Shown here: positions 12,150 through 24,686 of the stretch, one piece after another
Numbering within the stretch: the stretch's first letter is position 1
Layout: each line of letters starts with the position of its first letter
Assembly: GCA_009103225.1 (NCBI GenBank)
Contig: RHPI01002533.1
Coordinates: forward strand, 1,493,186-1,557,185
Direction: 5' to 3'
Length of the DNA: 64,000 nt
Source of the DNA: Chlorokybus atmophyticus
Taxonomy: Eukaryota > Streptophyta > Chlorokybophyceae > Chlorokybales > Chlorokybaceae
Translations under genes and position numbers: made by a program
The notes under the pieces: model-generated
What the model was told of the DNA's origin: nothing
The model's input: only the letters and a program-made list of their open reading frames with translations
Databases searched by the model: none

Positions 12150-12500
12150 GATGCCAACCACCGAACTGCTGGCGGCGGGGGCCAAGCAATGTCGTTGTGT
12201 CGTTGGCGTTGTTGCTGTTCAAGTCGCTGTTGCTGTGCATGCTACCGCCCCTACTAAAGGACCTGAGCTAACCTCTCCTTGTGCCTCTTCCAAAGGTATA
12301 TAGTACATAGGCTATGCACTGCGGTTGTGATAGTTCCCTGCTGCCTTGCCCGCTTGCCCCTGCATGCTTCCCGGCAGCACTTGAGGCTCAAGTTGAGGGC
12401 CTAGTCTGGTCTAAGATTAAGTCTTAGGCTAGGCTTCGTGTAAAGCTCCGTCTTGGCCCCTGCTTAATTGCGTGCTGCTGTGCCTGCTGCTACTTTGTTG
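12150..12500 (+). repeat. Degenerate Penelope-like element 3' tail
   Basis: The block with CTGGCGGCGGGGGCC at 12169, the TTGTTGCTGTTCAAGTCGCT region and AAAGCTCCGTCTTGGCCCC at 12443 follows the same order as the tails at 16.3-16.6, 20.3-20.6 and 45.8-46.0 kb. These share a GGCGG(G/C)G block, a GTCGT-rich pyrimidine run, an ACCTCT(C/G) block, and a CTAG...CTTGGCCCC or CTGAGCCCC block. Matching is by motif order, not full alignment. Confidence 0.4.
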
Positions 12501-13244
12501 GTGGCACTGCTTGCGACCATGTGAAAAGCATGACAGCACTAGGTGAGTCACATGGTAGCTGAGCGCGCCTGTTGTGGGCCGCCCACAGCATGGCATGCGT
12601 CGTGAGGCTGTGTATGTGTGACTATAAACCTTTTGTGCCTCACCCCTTCCTTTGTTGTTGTGTGCTTGTTATTTACAATGATGCCTTTGAAGCACACACA
12701 TCTCTCGGATGTGGTGTATGACGTTTGCATATGCGTGACACCTTGCATGCGACCAATGTAGTATACTATCTTTTATACACACCACACCGTAGTGGTCTTC
12801 GGGCTGTCCTATTCTAGAGGCAAGCCGGGGCGCTTACCCTTTCATGATAGCGTCTGGCTAACTTATGTCACGGCATTGGTGTGCATGCCGTGTGATACAT
12901 GCCCATGTAGACTGCGAGCATGAGCGTGCTTTGAGTGCATCTGCGTGGAATGTGGGTGATCCAATCACCCACGAGTAGGGGTGCTTGATCGGGAGCACTT
13001 TGCATGCATAAATAGGTCAAACGTAAGACTTCAACTCGTTGGTTATGCAGGGCAGTGTATCCACCACCTACGTCATGTCGCGTGGCAACCAGCATGTGAA
13101 CGAGCAAGTGTGAAACAGAGCATTTTGGACATCCATTACCGCTGGCAGCTATCAACACTACGAGGTATACGCTACAAAGTAAAGCGTTGCTATTGTCAAC
13201 AATTGATCGTCATGTTATCTGTATCATTTACACCATTTTTTTGC

Positions 13245-13560
13245 AGAAAGATATGCTATGCGGGGATTGACAGTGCGGTCTGCATTTGAACGATATAAAG
13301 GACATTTTTTAAGCAGCTCGCCGTGCCATTGCAACTTTGCCAAGGCAGACAATGCTCAACTTACCCATGCCGCACACCAAATAATGCGGAGTATCACCAC
13401 TGGAATCAGTGCCGCTAAAGTTGCCAAAAACAATTGCGTCGTGGCCTCACCGCGCTTCACAGAAGGAGTTGTATTTGGCTGTGGACACAGCGGCTACGTA
13501 CTGCCACACGACAAGGCTATATATATAACGTGGAGCCTCCACGCTACTATTAAGATGCTC
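13245..13560 (+). mobile_element. Possible GIY-YIG endonuclease remnant
   Basis: The open frame beginning at 13258 reads RGLTVRSAFERYKGHF, preceded in another frame by CYAGI. Together these resemble the GIY-YIG core segment YVGSTAKTAFERWTSH of the element at 17.4 kb. The rest of the 128-codon frame has no recognised similarity. If real, this marks the start of an older element lying between the tails at ~12.2 and ~16.2 kb. The evidence is one short motif. Confidence 0.3.
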
Positions 13561-13644
13561 ACGGCATGGGCATTTCAACGGTTATTATTGTTGTGTTTTT
13601 GTACTGATTTCATAAGAGTTTTATCATTTTCAATTTGTCTCTAA

Positions 13645-16190
13645 TATATTATTTTTGGGTGTGGTATCCTGTTATTTATGCCTTCAATACAGCGATATAC
13701 GAATTGGTTCGTATTACTCTTGACAGCTACGCCATAACTGCATTTGAAACCACGAGTTTATGCACATCGTTATTTGTTGCAATTACTGGTTTTAATTCTT
13801 CTTCTTCTGTACCTGTTAATATGTAAATCGTTTGTGTGATTATGAATTTGAACGGTATTACGGTATTACGGTATGTGAGCTAGCTTAACTGGTGTTGCCT
13901 AGGCTAGTGTTGCGCAACAAGCTACAGCCGACAGCAAGGCAACTCGCCCTTATTGCGGTTGCTAAAGAACACTAAACAAGACCTCAGAGATGGCTTCGTG
14001 TGCTTTTGGATGAGGTTGATGGGAGCCATCTTCATCCTTAATAATGCATTGGCGCTTGTCGTTACGACGAACATGACGAAATAGTCGTTGAGGAGACGAC
14101 TTTAACTCAATGCATATTATACGGTTAGCTGTAGAGTAAGGGTAAGTGTTTCATCTTTTAGACAGTTCGATCAGATAGCTGTCAATCAGATGGCCACAGT
14201 AATATATATAACAGGCTTCGGGTCTTCACAATAATGTAGACAAGCTTGGTTGTCGTATTAACAAGTTCGATACGTCTGTCAAATCCTACATTGACGCTTG
14301 GAATCCTTCTTTGGAGGCACGCTATCAAAGCAGCATGGCGCAGCAAGCCAGCAATAGCAAATCGTCTTCATTAAGCAGTTTTAAGAATGCACTTGGCCCA
14401 AGTCGCAAGCGAGTCGCACACGTGTGTAAGCAACCCATGTCTCGCAAACCTTTTTGTGTAATGAGTGAAACCCCACGGTATCCCAATATCAACCTATGCA
14501 GCGATATCACTGCATTAAAGCACGATCAAGGAGTTTTACAGTTTGTGCATCCACTTTGTTTGCTTTGTCTCGTCAAAGCAGGTGTTTCACGAGGTTACTG
14601 AAATCGACGAAAATCAAGCCAAACTGCTTTAGTAGAGCCACCGAAGCACAGACGGCGATGGTGCCTTAAATCAAAGGCTGACTTGCTGAAACCTCGAGAT
14701 AGTCTTAAGACCATTAAAGCATCACCACATCGCCGCAATGCAATTAAAGTTTTTCTCTCTATTGTCCTCCTTGCCACTTTAATGACCGCAGCAATTACTT
14801 TATCAATGTCCCCAAGTCCCTAAGGACGTTTTCAACTTGTTTTTGCATTGCTTAAGCCACACACACATACACACACACTGTTGCATTACTGAGGTTGAGC
14901 TTCCGAAGAGTGAGGCCTTTTTGACACCGTGTTACTAATCCCCAGGTGGACGTTCATGAAGTCTTGCAGCTTCTCTTGCGCCTCTCGTGCATATGCAATG
15001 AATCTGCAACAATTTGTCAAGGTTCAGATGGGGGCTACCACCCTAATATTAATAAATTCTCTTGGGAAGTGCAAAAGATCGCCGGTATGTTATGGCAATG
15101 GATTACATGAGCAAACAATTGCCTAGTTAACACAAGTGCGCCTTTATTCCACATGCATGAGGCAATTGGGTTAAGTGAAACACCACAACAAACTGACTTG
15201 GTTTGTTGTGAGGCTCAACTGTGAGGCTCAACATGCAATTTAACCCACACAAGCACATCATGAGTCAATTACAATTTGTCAATACTACACACATATGATA
15301 ATTCTTGACTTTACTTAACATGTATGAGTAATGATGTCGCATCGCTGTTGGACACAATTACGTGGACTTTTGCTATTAAGCTGTGTGGACCAAGTCACCA
15401 CATGCATGTGCATGCACTTTGGAGGACTTTACCCGACCACGCTTGTATACGTACAATTTGTCATGTGTGTTGTGACGGGGGAGGGGGGGGGGGCATAAAA
15501 GAAATGGTGATTCATTTTCATAGCTACATACATCTTGGATCTTACCATTAATGTGGCTTTGCGTAGAACCGTCTTACGCCTTTGATATTTGGCACACCGA
15601 GTTTAATTTGCATGTACTTCACCTGTTACCAGACCACGTGACAGCATGGTGGATGAATAATGTCTGCAGTAAGGCTAGTGAATTACACAATACTGCATGT
15701 AGATTGTGTCACTCAAGCATGTACATATTCTGGTAGTTGTACCATATGGTATACAATAGCACACATATTATGTCGGACATCTCACTCAAACCACATGTAA
15801 ACTCACTCATACACAAGCATAGGCACAAACACACCATCAAGGCGCATTAAAGCATGCAAACCTACGACCTTAAAATCAAGGGGGTTGGGTCTATATGCAT
15901 TGTGTTAATGTTGGTGGTTCATGCTAGTTTATTCTTATATGCTTAGTGTTTGCACATGTAAGCACGTGAGTACGACCTTGGATGACTACGATGTATACCC
16001 TATGCAATGCACATGCAATAGTTAGGGACAAGCAATATAGAAGGCTGTAGCAGTGTGCAACATTAGTAGTTGCATGCTGATATCATGGTTTCAACAGTCC
16101 ATGTTAAATTTATTTCACGTCATCAACGAGAAAATCGTTTGGTTACTACTATGCTTGCACGCTTTAAATCCATTGCATACAATAGCACAA
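13645..16190. other. Unassigned, probably decayed mobile DNA
   Basis: Short open frames occur on the plus strand, for example 14311-14601 (Ser/Lys-rich, with DAWNPSLEARYQSSMAQQAS read from just upstream) and 14929-15126. None resembles a protein I know and none has a clean exon structure. A G homopolymer run lies at 15478-15494. The position between two retroelement tails suggests decayed element interior, but no reverse-transcriptase motif was found here. Confidence 0.35.
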
Positions 16191-16194
16191 TACA

Positions 16195-16662
16195 CATATG
16201 AGTCAGTGCGTTGGCCATGCTTGCAGTCATACACATGATTTGCATGTCTAAACAGATGACTAAGACCTTCGCTAACAGAAATGTTCGTAGGCACATGTAA
16301 AGTGCCTGCAGCCATTGTTCTTGTGTTGTCGCAAAGATATGAGGGAGCGAAGGGGATTGGCGGCGTGGGGGTCCAGTCTGTCAGCGTCGTCAGCATTGTT
16401 TGCGTTGCTGTCATCGTGGCCTCGTGCTCTTGACCTAACGCATCAACCTCTGCTGTGCAGGTGGTGCACCCTTGCTCCCACTTCCGCGTCCCCTACTAAT
16501 TGCTGCTGTGTGCTTGTATTTATGCATTGGTGGTAGTGTAAGTTGAAAGTGCAACTAAGTAGGCCCTAGCGTTGGTCTGAGCCCCTCCAAATCTCTGTTG
16601 CTAATACATTGCCGTGTGTGTGTGGCTTGCTGGCACAAGCATGCTCTCTATCATTCTATTGC
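16195..16662 (+). repeat. Penelope-like element tail, copy A (direct repeat)
   Basis: The segment from CATATGAGTCAGTGCGTTGG to CATGCTCTCTATCATTCTAT is strongly similar to 20128-20629 along its whole length, with some indels. Shared blocks include GCGTTGGCCATGCTTGCAGT with CATACACATG, TTGTTCTTGTGTTGTC, ACTAATTGCTGCTGTGTGCT and GTGGCTTGCTGGCACAAGCA. The two copies are in direct orientation, 3.93 kb apart. Confidence 0.75.
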
Positions 16663-17079
16663 TGTACATTATATAACCATAAATCCTAGTCGAGTAACGG
16701 CTCCGCCTGTTGTGGGGGCCTTGATCCCATTGCTTAGGGTTGCCCAAGGCAGGTCATTGGGGTGGTGCACCTTGCACATCGCATCTGCATACTGTGTGTG
16801 CTGTTTGTGTTTGAGGTTGCATTGTAATAGTTGCACGGGCCTAAAACAGAGCTGTAGTAGCTGTGTGTTGACGACCTAGCTGTTGTGTGAGTGTGTGGTA
16901 TGAGTGTGAGGTGCCCGCCATGGCTTAAGACTGGATGCAGCACAAGCGGCGCATTCTATAAGTGCACGCCTACTGGTCCTTACCAATCCCCAAAAGAATA
17001 TGTACAAAGTGTATGTTGCACTTGCTGTCAGCCGAGTTGTTTAACCCTCGCTCTAATACGCATGTATACCAAGCACATG

Positions 17080-17340
17080 TGCGTGCAATGGCGGCGGGGC
17101 CCAATCACTTCGTCCTGTCACAGTCGTCGTCGTCATCGTCGCTGCTGTTGCTGTGGATGTGGATGGACATGGCCTGACGCTCCTCTCCCGCCTGCTGTGC
17201 AAGTGGTGATGACCTTTGCTCCTCGTCGCACTCCTTCCCCGTACCCCACCCTGCCCCGTAGTTGTTTATAGTCCTGCTTAAGGTCTTCAGGTCTTAGAGT
17301 CTGGCGCTGCTTTGAGCCCCCCAAATCTCTTACTATGCTT
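17080..17340 (+). repeat. Penelope-like tail fragment directly upstream of the EN-RT body
   Basis: ATGGCGGCGGGGCCCAATCA at 17088, the GTCGTCGTCGTCATCGTCGC run, and the CTGGCGCTGCTTTGAGCCCC block followed by CAAATCTCT at ~17301 match the motif order of the 16.3-16.6 kb and 20.3-20.6 kb tails. It ends about 80 bases before the endonuclease-like reading frame, as expected for head-to-tail Penelope-like copies (a pseudo-LTR). Confidence 0.45.
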
Positions 17341-17422
17341 AATGTGACCGTGATGTTGGACTTGACTTCTTGATTGCGCCAGTGTGCATGGCTGTGTTGC
17401 AACTATTTGCTTTATGTAATAC

Positions 17423-20400
17423 ATGTATCAGACCGCAGGCCATAACAAGTTATATGTGGGATCAACTGCTAAAACCGCCTTTGAGCGTTGGACGTCACAT
17501 ACTGAACATGTAACTGGTGCACGTGCGTACGCCACTGGAGAAGGCCATGCTTGCGCGGGGTATTAATGGATGGGGCATCACACCGGTTGAGCGGATGCCA
17601 ATAGCGCCATACAACTCTGACACGGCATGGCGCAAAGCTGCCAGAAAGAGAGAGCGCTACTCGATTCAAGTGTTCCGCACCACCCATTCCCGTGGGTACA
17701 ACCAAGAACCCAAAGGTTTTGTGCATTCAGTTTTCGCTCACAAGCGTGCACGCGTCGCTGTGCTGCACGGAGCACGCTCTCAAGCGATTGCGACAGTGCA
17801 CGCGCCTGCAGAGCATGGACGTATGCATGCCTACAGAGATGACATGCGGAGGTTACAATATTTGCAGTATTGTGTGCAGCATGGCACCTTGAAGTATGCT
17901 ATGTTGCATGATTACAACAAACGCAATCTGTCCAAGATGATTAATTTGCTATTGAGATCGCAGCCGCAAAAACTAGGTCTGGACGCTCAGAAAGCTAGAG
18001 CGCTGACATCAACCTGAAGAAAGCCACTGTGCACCTCCCCACCATGCGCAGAACATCAACGGCCACCCCTAAACTTGTGTGATTCATTGTACCTTTTCTC
18101 AATGCGGTTGCTGACATGCTCAGTTTGCCAGGATGTATCGCGGCAGCTGCACCGCACCTGCCAAAACACTTGCGCCAGACCTTTGTTCCGCCCATCATCC
18201 ACTGGCGGTACAAAAATATGGTGGGACAAGCTATCTGCAACAGGTCGGCAGTAGCAACAGCCATGACGCTGTCACACCAGAATGCTATGCTGGATGCACT
18301 GTGCATATGCTTTGCGGCTCACTTAGCACCATACGCGCACCCACAGTTGCTGCATGGTGTGACTTGCAAGTTTACTGTGATTCAGTCTGCGACTTTGTCG
18401 CAGTTGCTAACTGCAGGTACCAACTATGGGCCACCGGCTTCTACTTGTGTCAATGCGTACCTCAGATCCCTGTTGCAAGGGGTGTGGGATTCTACTAACG
18501 ACATGGACTGCAAACACGCGCAGCATGGACTCTTCAACGCCTGGGCCTCTTCTCTGACATCTCAACTCATGACTACGGCTAACACACTGGCTGACTTCCC
18601 AGCACGCACGGCCCCCGTGCTGATGAACTTGGATCGCCAGCCTGTGAGGGAATTGCATGATGAGTTTGTCTTTACAGAGGTGAATTAATGTAGTGGGGTC
18701 TTTGCAGTCGTGTGTAAGTGGTACTACCTGTCTCTGTTCAGAGCAAAACTTGACACCAACACTTACATCATTGTGGAAGAGAGCGGAACGGATATCTTGC
18801 AACGTTATGCCATGTTTACTTCTCAGAGTTGTTGCAGGCAGGTGGCGGGAGGGGCTGACAAGCTACCACACTTGTACATGACCATCTAGCTCCACAAGCA
18901 ACCCCCAAAGCCACGTTTTATTGCCGCTGCGTGTGATGCACTCACTAAATGTGTGGTTGACACGTGCGTACAAATCCGTGATGCCCATGTTTGAGTTGTT
19001 GTGGTCCGAGAGTGTGCAGGAGCAGGGGTACACAAAAGCTGCGTGCTCAAGGATTTCATGGGGGTCCAGGACATCGTGCATCATTGTAACACGACAAGGT
19101 TGCAGCAAGATAAGCAACAGTTTATGATGCTTATCTTGCTTCGCACTTTTGACTTTACCACTTTGGATACCAACATCCAGCACGCACAGTTGGTTAACGG
19201 CATGCAAGAGTTGGTGGCAGAGCTGTTTGAGTGTGCTAGACGTCACCACCGTGTCGATACTTTGTATGTCACCTACCACAATGGTGAAACAACTCACGTA
19301 TGGGGATGTGGACAGAACAGGGCACCTCCACTCGAGGGCCAAATCAAGTGGTTCACAAGAGACACTTTGCACGAGTTGTTGTCGTACTTAGTGGCTAACC
19401 TATATGTACAGACTGCAGCTGATGGGCTACATCGCCAAACCATAGGGATACCTATGGGGAATAATGCGGGGGTGTACCTCGCAAACTATCACCTCGGGTA
19501 CTTTGAGTTGAAGTTTGTAAGCAGGTTGAGAGCAGCTGGCAACATGCCTGTGCTCAAAGTGATGGCAACACAAGTGGTGAAATTTGTGGATGATCTGCTT
19601 GTGGCTGGGGTGCTAGACTTGGAGTCATTCATGTATCAGTCGCAAGGTGCTGTGGGTGGAGGTATCCACAACACATCCCCACGCAGGCAGAGTCTCCTGC
19701 TGGCACATCCGTACCTTTCTTGGACATACCACTAGTTCAACCTCAAGATGTGGGCTTGTGCACCCGCATCTACAGCAAACTAACTCTGCCACAGTTTACA
19801 GGCATCCCCCGTAGACGTGCACCTCACCCGCAAAGTGACATTGCCAAGTCAGCCAAGCATGGCGTGGTCATCTCACATTGCATACGCTTTTTGCGCTTAT
19901 CAACTTACCGTGCACATCATGCATGACATGGTGATGCTCTTGCGGCAGATGGTGGCTAAAGGGTATGACAAACGTCCTTTGCTAGATGTGTTGTGCAGAT
20001 GGATGGGGAGGCAACGAGGTGTGGTGTATGGGGTATCCTATGCACACTTGTACCACTTACTACACCAACAAATGGAGTACAGGTAAGATGCAGGTGAGTG
20101 GGATGCGGGGAGCAGATTTCCTGCCCGCATATGAGTCAAAGCGTTGGCCATGCTTGCAGTCATACACATGCTATGCGTTGTACTGCATGTTAGCATCTCT
20201 GTTGCAAGTTATGCTATGCACATCTAACCAGCTTACGCTAACGGAAATGTCGTAGGCACAGGCAGAATGCTTGCAGACATTGTTCTTGTGTTGTCACAGA
20301 GAGACATGAAGGAGCGAAAGGAACTGGCGGGGTGGGTTCCCGGTCTATCGCGTTATCAGCGTTGTGTGCGCTGCTGTCATCGTGATCTCCTGCTCCAGAC

Positions 20401-20629
20401 GTAACGCATCAGCCTCTGCTACAAGTTGCATCCTTGCTCCCATTTCCGCGTTCCCTACTAATTGCTGCTGTGTGCTTATATTAATGTGTTGGTGGTAATG
20501 TGAGTTGGCAGTCTGAGCAGTTTAAGGGTCCTAGCGCTAGTCTGGGGCCCCCCCAGATCTCCATTGCTAATACACTGCCGTGTTTGTGTGGCTTGCTGGC
20601 ACAAGCATGCTCTCTATCATTATATTGCT
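17423..20629 (+). mobile_element. Penelope-like retroelement, GIY-YIG-like segment upstream of RT; degenerate
   Basis: From 17423 a frame reads KLYVGSTAKTAFERWTSH, a GIY-YIG-endonuclease-like core (YVGST...ERW..H), ending at a stop near 17563. A +1-shifted frame continues to 18017. After further stops, 18116-18688 and later frames carry RT blocks: PPKPRFIAAACDALTKC (~18900), TFDFTTLDTNIQHAQ (motif A, ~19147), IGIPMGNNAGVYLANYHLGY (motif B, ~19441) and KFVDDLLVAG (catalytic F-V-D-D at 19583-19594). The thumb follows in two shifted frames to ~20085. It then runs into a 3' tail (20128-20629) that repeats 16195-16662. The RT style is that of Penelope-like elements; an N-terminal GIY-YIG is the permuted order described for the Chlamys/Naiad group. 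At least five frameshifts or stops make it non-autonomous. Confidence 0.65.
20128..20629 (+). repeat. Penelope-like element tail, copy B (direct repeat)
   Basis: This is the 3' tail of the element, starting CATATGAGTCAAAGCGTTGG, and the direct-repeat partner of 16195-16662. Relative to copy A it carries a ~40-base insertion around 20171-20215. Confidence 0.75.
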
Positions 20630-20936
20630 TCATAACAGCTCATTGGATTTGCGCACACTAGCATACAAGCGCACACCAACACCGTGGCAAACACCCCGAC
20701 ACAGAGCTAGTAAATATATACAGTAAATACACAGCGAAACATGTCTGTGCAGAACAAACCTACAAAGCAGTATGTCAGCATATACTATGACTAGTACTGA
20801 TTGCATTGTAGTGACAATGTAGCCATTGGAGACTCTGCCATCATACACATCAACTCACTAGATTAGTGCCCGACAACTCACAAGCTAACACAATATCTGC
20901 ACAATAACCAACATAGTGAAGGTTACCCTTCAGAAG

Positions 20937-23933
20937 CTAGGTCAACATGTTGTGAACAGCCCATACCACTGCCGACACGAAGCCACCCACTGCAAATATA
21001 AGGGCACTTCTGTTTGCCATCATCTTGGAGTAAAGACTCTTCCAGTTCACATCCGGCAAAGCTTCTCGCATTGCTCTGATTGGATGGCGCGTTGGATCCT
21101 CACTCAGCTGCACATACACAGCATTGGTAAGCAATCGAGCAGCAACAGCAGTACTTGCCATTCATTGGCAATGCTTGTCAAACAGCAGCAATACTTACCG
21201 ACACCTTCTGGAAAAGCACAGACAGCACCAAAGATACTATGACGGCCGATATTGATAGCGGCAAGTTGGGAGCTCTGGCCAAACTCAGCAGAATGTTGCT
21301 GGCACCAAGAAAGCTGATGACAATAGTCATGGTGTCCAGCTTGCGTTGTTGAGCAGATGCGGACAGACCCTGCAGGGGACAACATTGAGTACATAGCATC
21401 GCCGATGTCAGTTTGCATGACCCCAACATTGTGCGCCGCTTACCGAGTAGTAGCCTGCCAGATCTGCCACATGTCCACTCAACGCATCCTTCAGTGCATC
21501 TGCACCGAGTAGATCCTTCCATGTTTGAAACAGTTCCTGCGCGGATTGGCTCTCTGACACCGGATCCACCACCCGCAACTTGAACCTCAAAAGACTGCCC
21601 TCTATGCGCTGCACACAATAGGGTCAGGTGAGATGCCGAATGCATATTCCAGGCGCCTGCTGTTGCTCCCGCACTCTTTGATGACAGCTCGGATGTTGTT
21701 GTTGCTGTGCGGAGTCACCAGCTGTTCCAAGTTACCTTTAACTCATCCGCAAGTTCCTGTTGCTCCTGGAGGGAGTTATCCCCTGTGCGGCTGATGATCG
21801 AGCGCACCCGATTCAGCCGGCCCTGCAAAAGTACATGTTGGAACTCCATGTTTGTAGCACCTTGTAGCACTGCTAGTAATCAGAGCATGGCCCTTGTGCG
21901 CAACACCTGCAGGTATGTCTTCTGGTACAACAACACTGGTGCCAGCTGCAATGGCATTGCACTCGGCCCTGCCATAAAGTCCTCTTCTTCATCACTCTGT
22001 GATGCCAAGTCCAGGTCTGTGGTATAGTGGTGCACAGTCTGGCCTGACTCGGCTTTGGACTTGGAACTGGACTTTGAACTCTTGGCTGCTGGAGAGCACA
22101 CAGATTGAGCAAGCAAGCACAATTGGCCATGAGCGTACTAGCATCAGGCTATCCAGACGAACTGCTTACATTCTTCAGCTGGAGGAAATTGTATAGCAGC
22201 TCCACCATCGCTGTTGACACCAATCCAGAGCCCACCTGTGCAAAAGCAAGTGCACGAGTCAAAGGCTTAGCATACAAGCAGCAAGCACACAGGAGGCACA
22301 ACCGTGTATGCGGTGCTTCCTCACACCTTGATCTGTAGACCAACGCAGGTAGCAGTTTTGAGAGTCGAACTTGTCAAGCGTCTGCTCATTCAAGTTGAGG
22401 TCTGCTTTCTTTGTAAAATGCGACAGTGCATACAGCGCTGTGCGCATCTGCTTTTTGTCCCAGGGGCCAAGCTCGACTTTGACGTCCTCATGTGTTGCAC
22501 CGTTGTTGTCTGCACTGCTCCCATTCCTGTCGTCTTTGCTGCTGGTGCTTGCAACTGGTGTGTCATCTGAACCATGCCATGCATGGTCTCACATGACTGC
22601 TTGCTTCGTTCATGCAATGGATGCATGACTACGAACCTGCACAGCAGCATACTTACCCTGAGCTGCTTCTGTGGCAGTGGGATCAGGAGCTGCTGTGGCT
22701 CGTACAAAGATGAAAAGCTTAGACGCCTTGTCCACGGGAAACCATCCACGACTCCTGCCTGTGCATTGTTCGCTGATTAACTGTGCCATAAGCTCTTGCG
22801 GGCGAATTGGAATCTGCCAGCAGAAAGCGCATTGTTAGCGGGTGGTGGTCAAGCACAAGTATAGTACAGCAGAGAAGATACCCAGCCAGTAGCACAGCTT
22901 CTTATCATCCTCTAACAACCAGCAGTCCATGCCACACAAGCTACTCAGGCCACATTCTGCAACACCAACCTGCGCATCTGCTCCTGCATGCATCTCCTCA
23001 TTGTCATGCAAGGCCCGCAGCACATTGAGAAGAGACTGGAGTGGCTTGGGCTCTCCTTTCTTTCCGCCGCACACGGCAAATGAAGCTATACCGACCTGCA
23101 TCATTGCGCACAGGAATTTTGTTTCGAGCAAGTCACTATGTGACATGCAGAAAGTGTTTGTGCAAGGACCTGATGGCACAGTGTAACATCACTATGTAAC
23201 ATGCAAAGATCTGGTGCCATTCACATTTGATTCGAAGAAGTCCACCGCTGCGGCCTCAACCCGACCAACTGCATCCTCCTTGCCAGGCACCCTCACTTCA
23301 ACCGGCCACTTGGCACTTGGCACTCCCCTCTTGCGAAGGGCAAGTGGCACACTGTTTGCTTCACCCTGCGAAAGTGCAACGGTACAAGTATGCAACAGTT
23401 GAGCAAATGTATGGCATACATACAGACAACAGGCAATGAGCTTATGAAACACACCGACTAGTACACGCCTGAGTTACGTAGACCAGTCACACGACTCATC
23501 ATACAGTGGCTCACCCTGTACAGATGGCTGTCCAAAAACACCTGTGCACGGCACCTGTGTCAATAGTGCCCAAGCATATACAAGTATTGACCAATGCTGT
23601 AGGCTAGTAATGTTCATGTCTATCGCTGGACAAGCTGTTACAACTGACCTTGAAGTAGTACTTCTCGCGCAGTGCTGTCTGCATGGCTTTGGATGCACGC
23701 GGAGCAGGTCCCGAGTACGAGAATGGGTAATACACTCGAGCTTCGTATTGTTCGGTGTATGGAGGAGGCAAATTGCGGTGAGTTTCCTTCTTTGCGTCAT
23801 CGTTAGTGACTTGGCCGTTCTTGGTCTCCTCATCTTTGGCTTTGTCAGTGCTAAACAGTCTGAGCGTAGCAGTTGTGACGCACTGCCTGTTGACAGCCTT
23901 GGGCCTGTTGAGTGCGATGTATGCGCTTCTCAT
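20937..23933 (-). CDS. Unrecognised membrane protein with probable mitochondrial presequence
   Basis: A multi-exon gene whose product I do not recognise. Exon 1 (23649-23933) begins MRSAYIALNRPKAVNRQC and reaches LRLFST by residue 31, a typical mitochondrial presequence. It continues with a Lys/Asp/Glu linker and a PPPYTEQYEARVYYPFSY segment. In-phase exons follow at 23515-23541, 23225-23365 and 22882-23095. Further coding blocks lie at ~22675-22815, 22315-22570, 22160-22240, 21880-22095, 21745-21825, 21450-21610, 21190-21372 and 20937-21110. The C-terminal part has a helical/coiled segment, a hydrophobic pair (MTIVISFLGASNILLSLA and PLSISAVIVSLVLSVLFQ) and a last helix (ALIFAVGGFVSAVVWAVHNM) ending at the stop. 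The junction after 22882 could not be phased. A CorA-like or tail-anchored organelle protein is possible but unproven. Confidence 0.55.
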
Positions 23934-24686
23934 TGGACGTAAGCCTGAGATCAACAGATACGCACGCAGTTACTCTCATGTAGCTCCGCAAGTCAACACA
24001 ACTTGTGATTAGACCAATGTTGAAGCTATTGCATGGGAACGCTGAGTCCTAAGACATGACCGTTTCCTGTGCAATACCAGCTGCTTGCTAGGTGGCATGC
24101 ACACGGCTGTGCATGCCAGCTAGCAACTACACACAATCGCACCACTAAAACATCAACATGTTTGAGCACAAACAACAGCGTCAAGCATGCACACTCCCCG
24201 GCAGACGTCAACTCAAGCACACGCTCACGGCCCTCAGCCAGAATTGACGCTCACCTGGCGCCTTATGGTCGGTGCTCACGGCGGCGAGCGTGAGCGTCCC
24301 CGCCCCGCCGCCGCCCACGCTGACGCTGACGCCTCTCAACATGTGTGCTTCCTCACTGAACTGCTCAGCTGACCAGCAGTCTGGCGCAAAACTAACAGTC
24401 ACACAGCAGCTACTTCCAGTTGGTCAAGCAAGCAAGCAGACGAGTGAGGAGGCCAAAGTTCCAGCAACAACGCTAGCAGCTTACGCACAACCTGCTGCTT
24501 TCTGCGTACAAATAGAGCTCCAAGTAAGCAAGTTAGCAGTACGCAAGCATGCTGATCGCCTGCTGCTGGAAGATCTCCTCTGCATGCAGCATCGATTGAA
24601 CACGCGCTTTGGCGCTTACGTGGCGGCGCCGGCGACGTCGGCGGCGCTGCTGCTGGCAGTGAAGCTGGCGGCGGATTGGGCAGGGG

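Noticed and set aside
13245-16700. A complete second retroelement coding region
   Set aside because: Only a short GIY-YIG-like motif and the tail are visible; no RT motif could be found, so only fragments are annotated.
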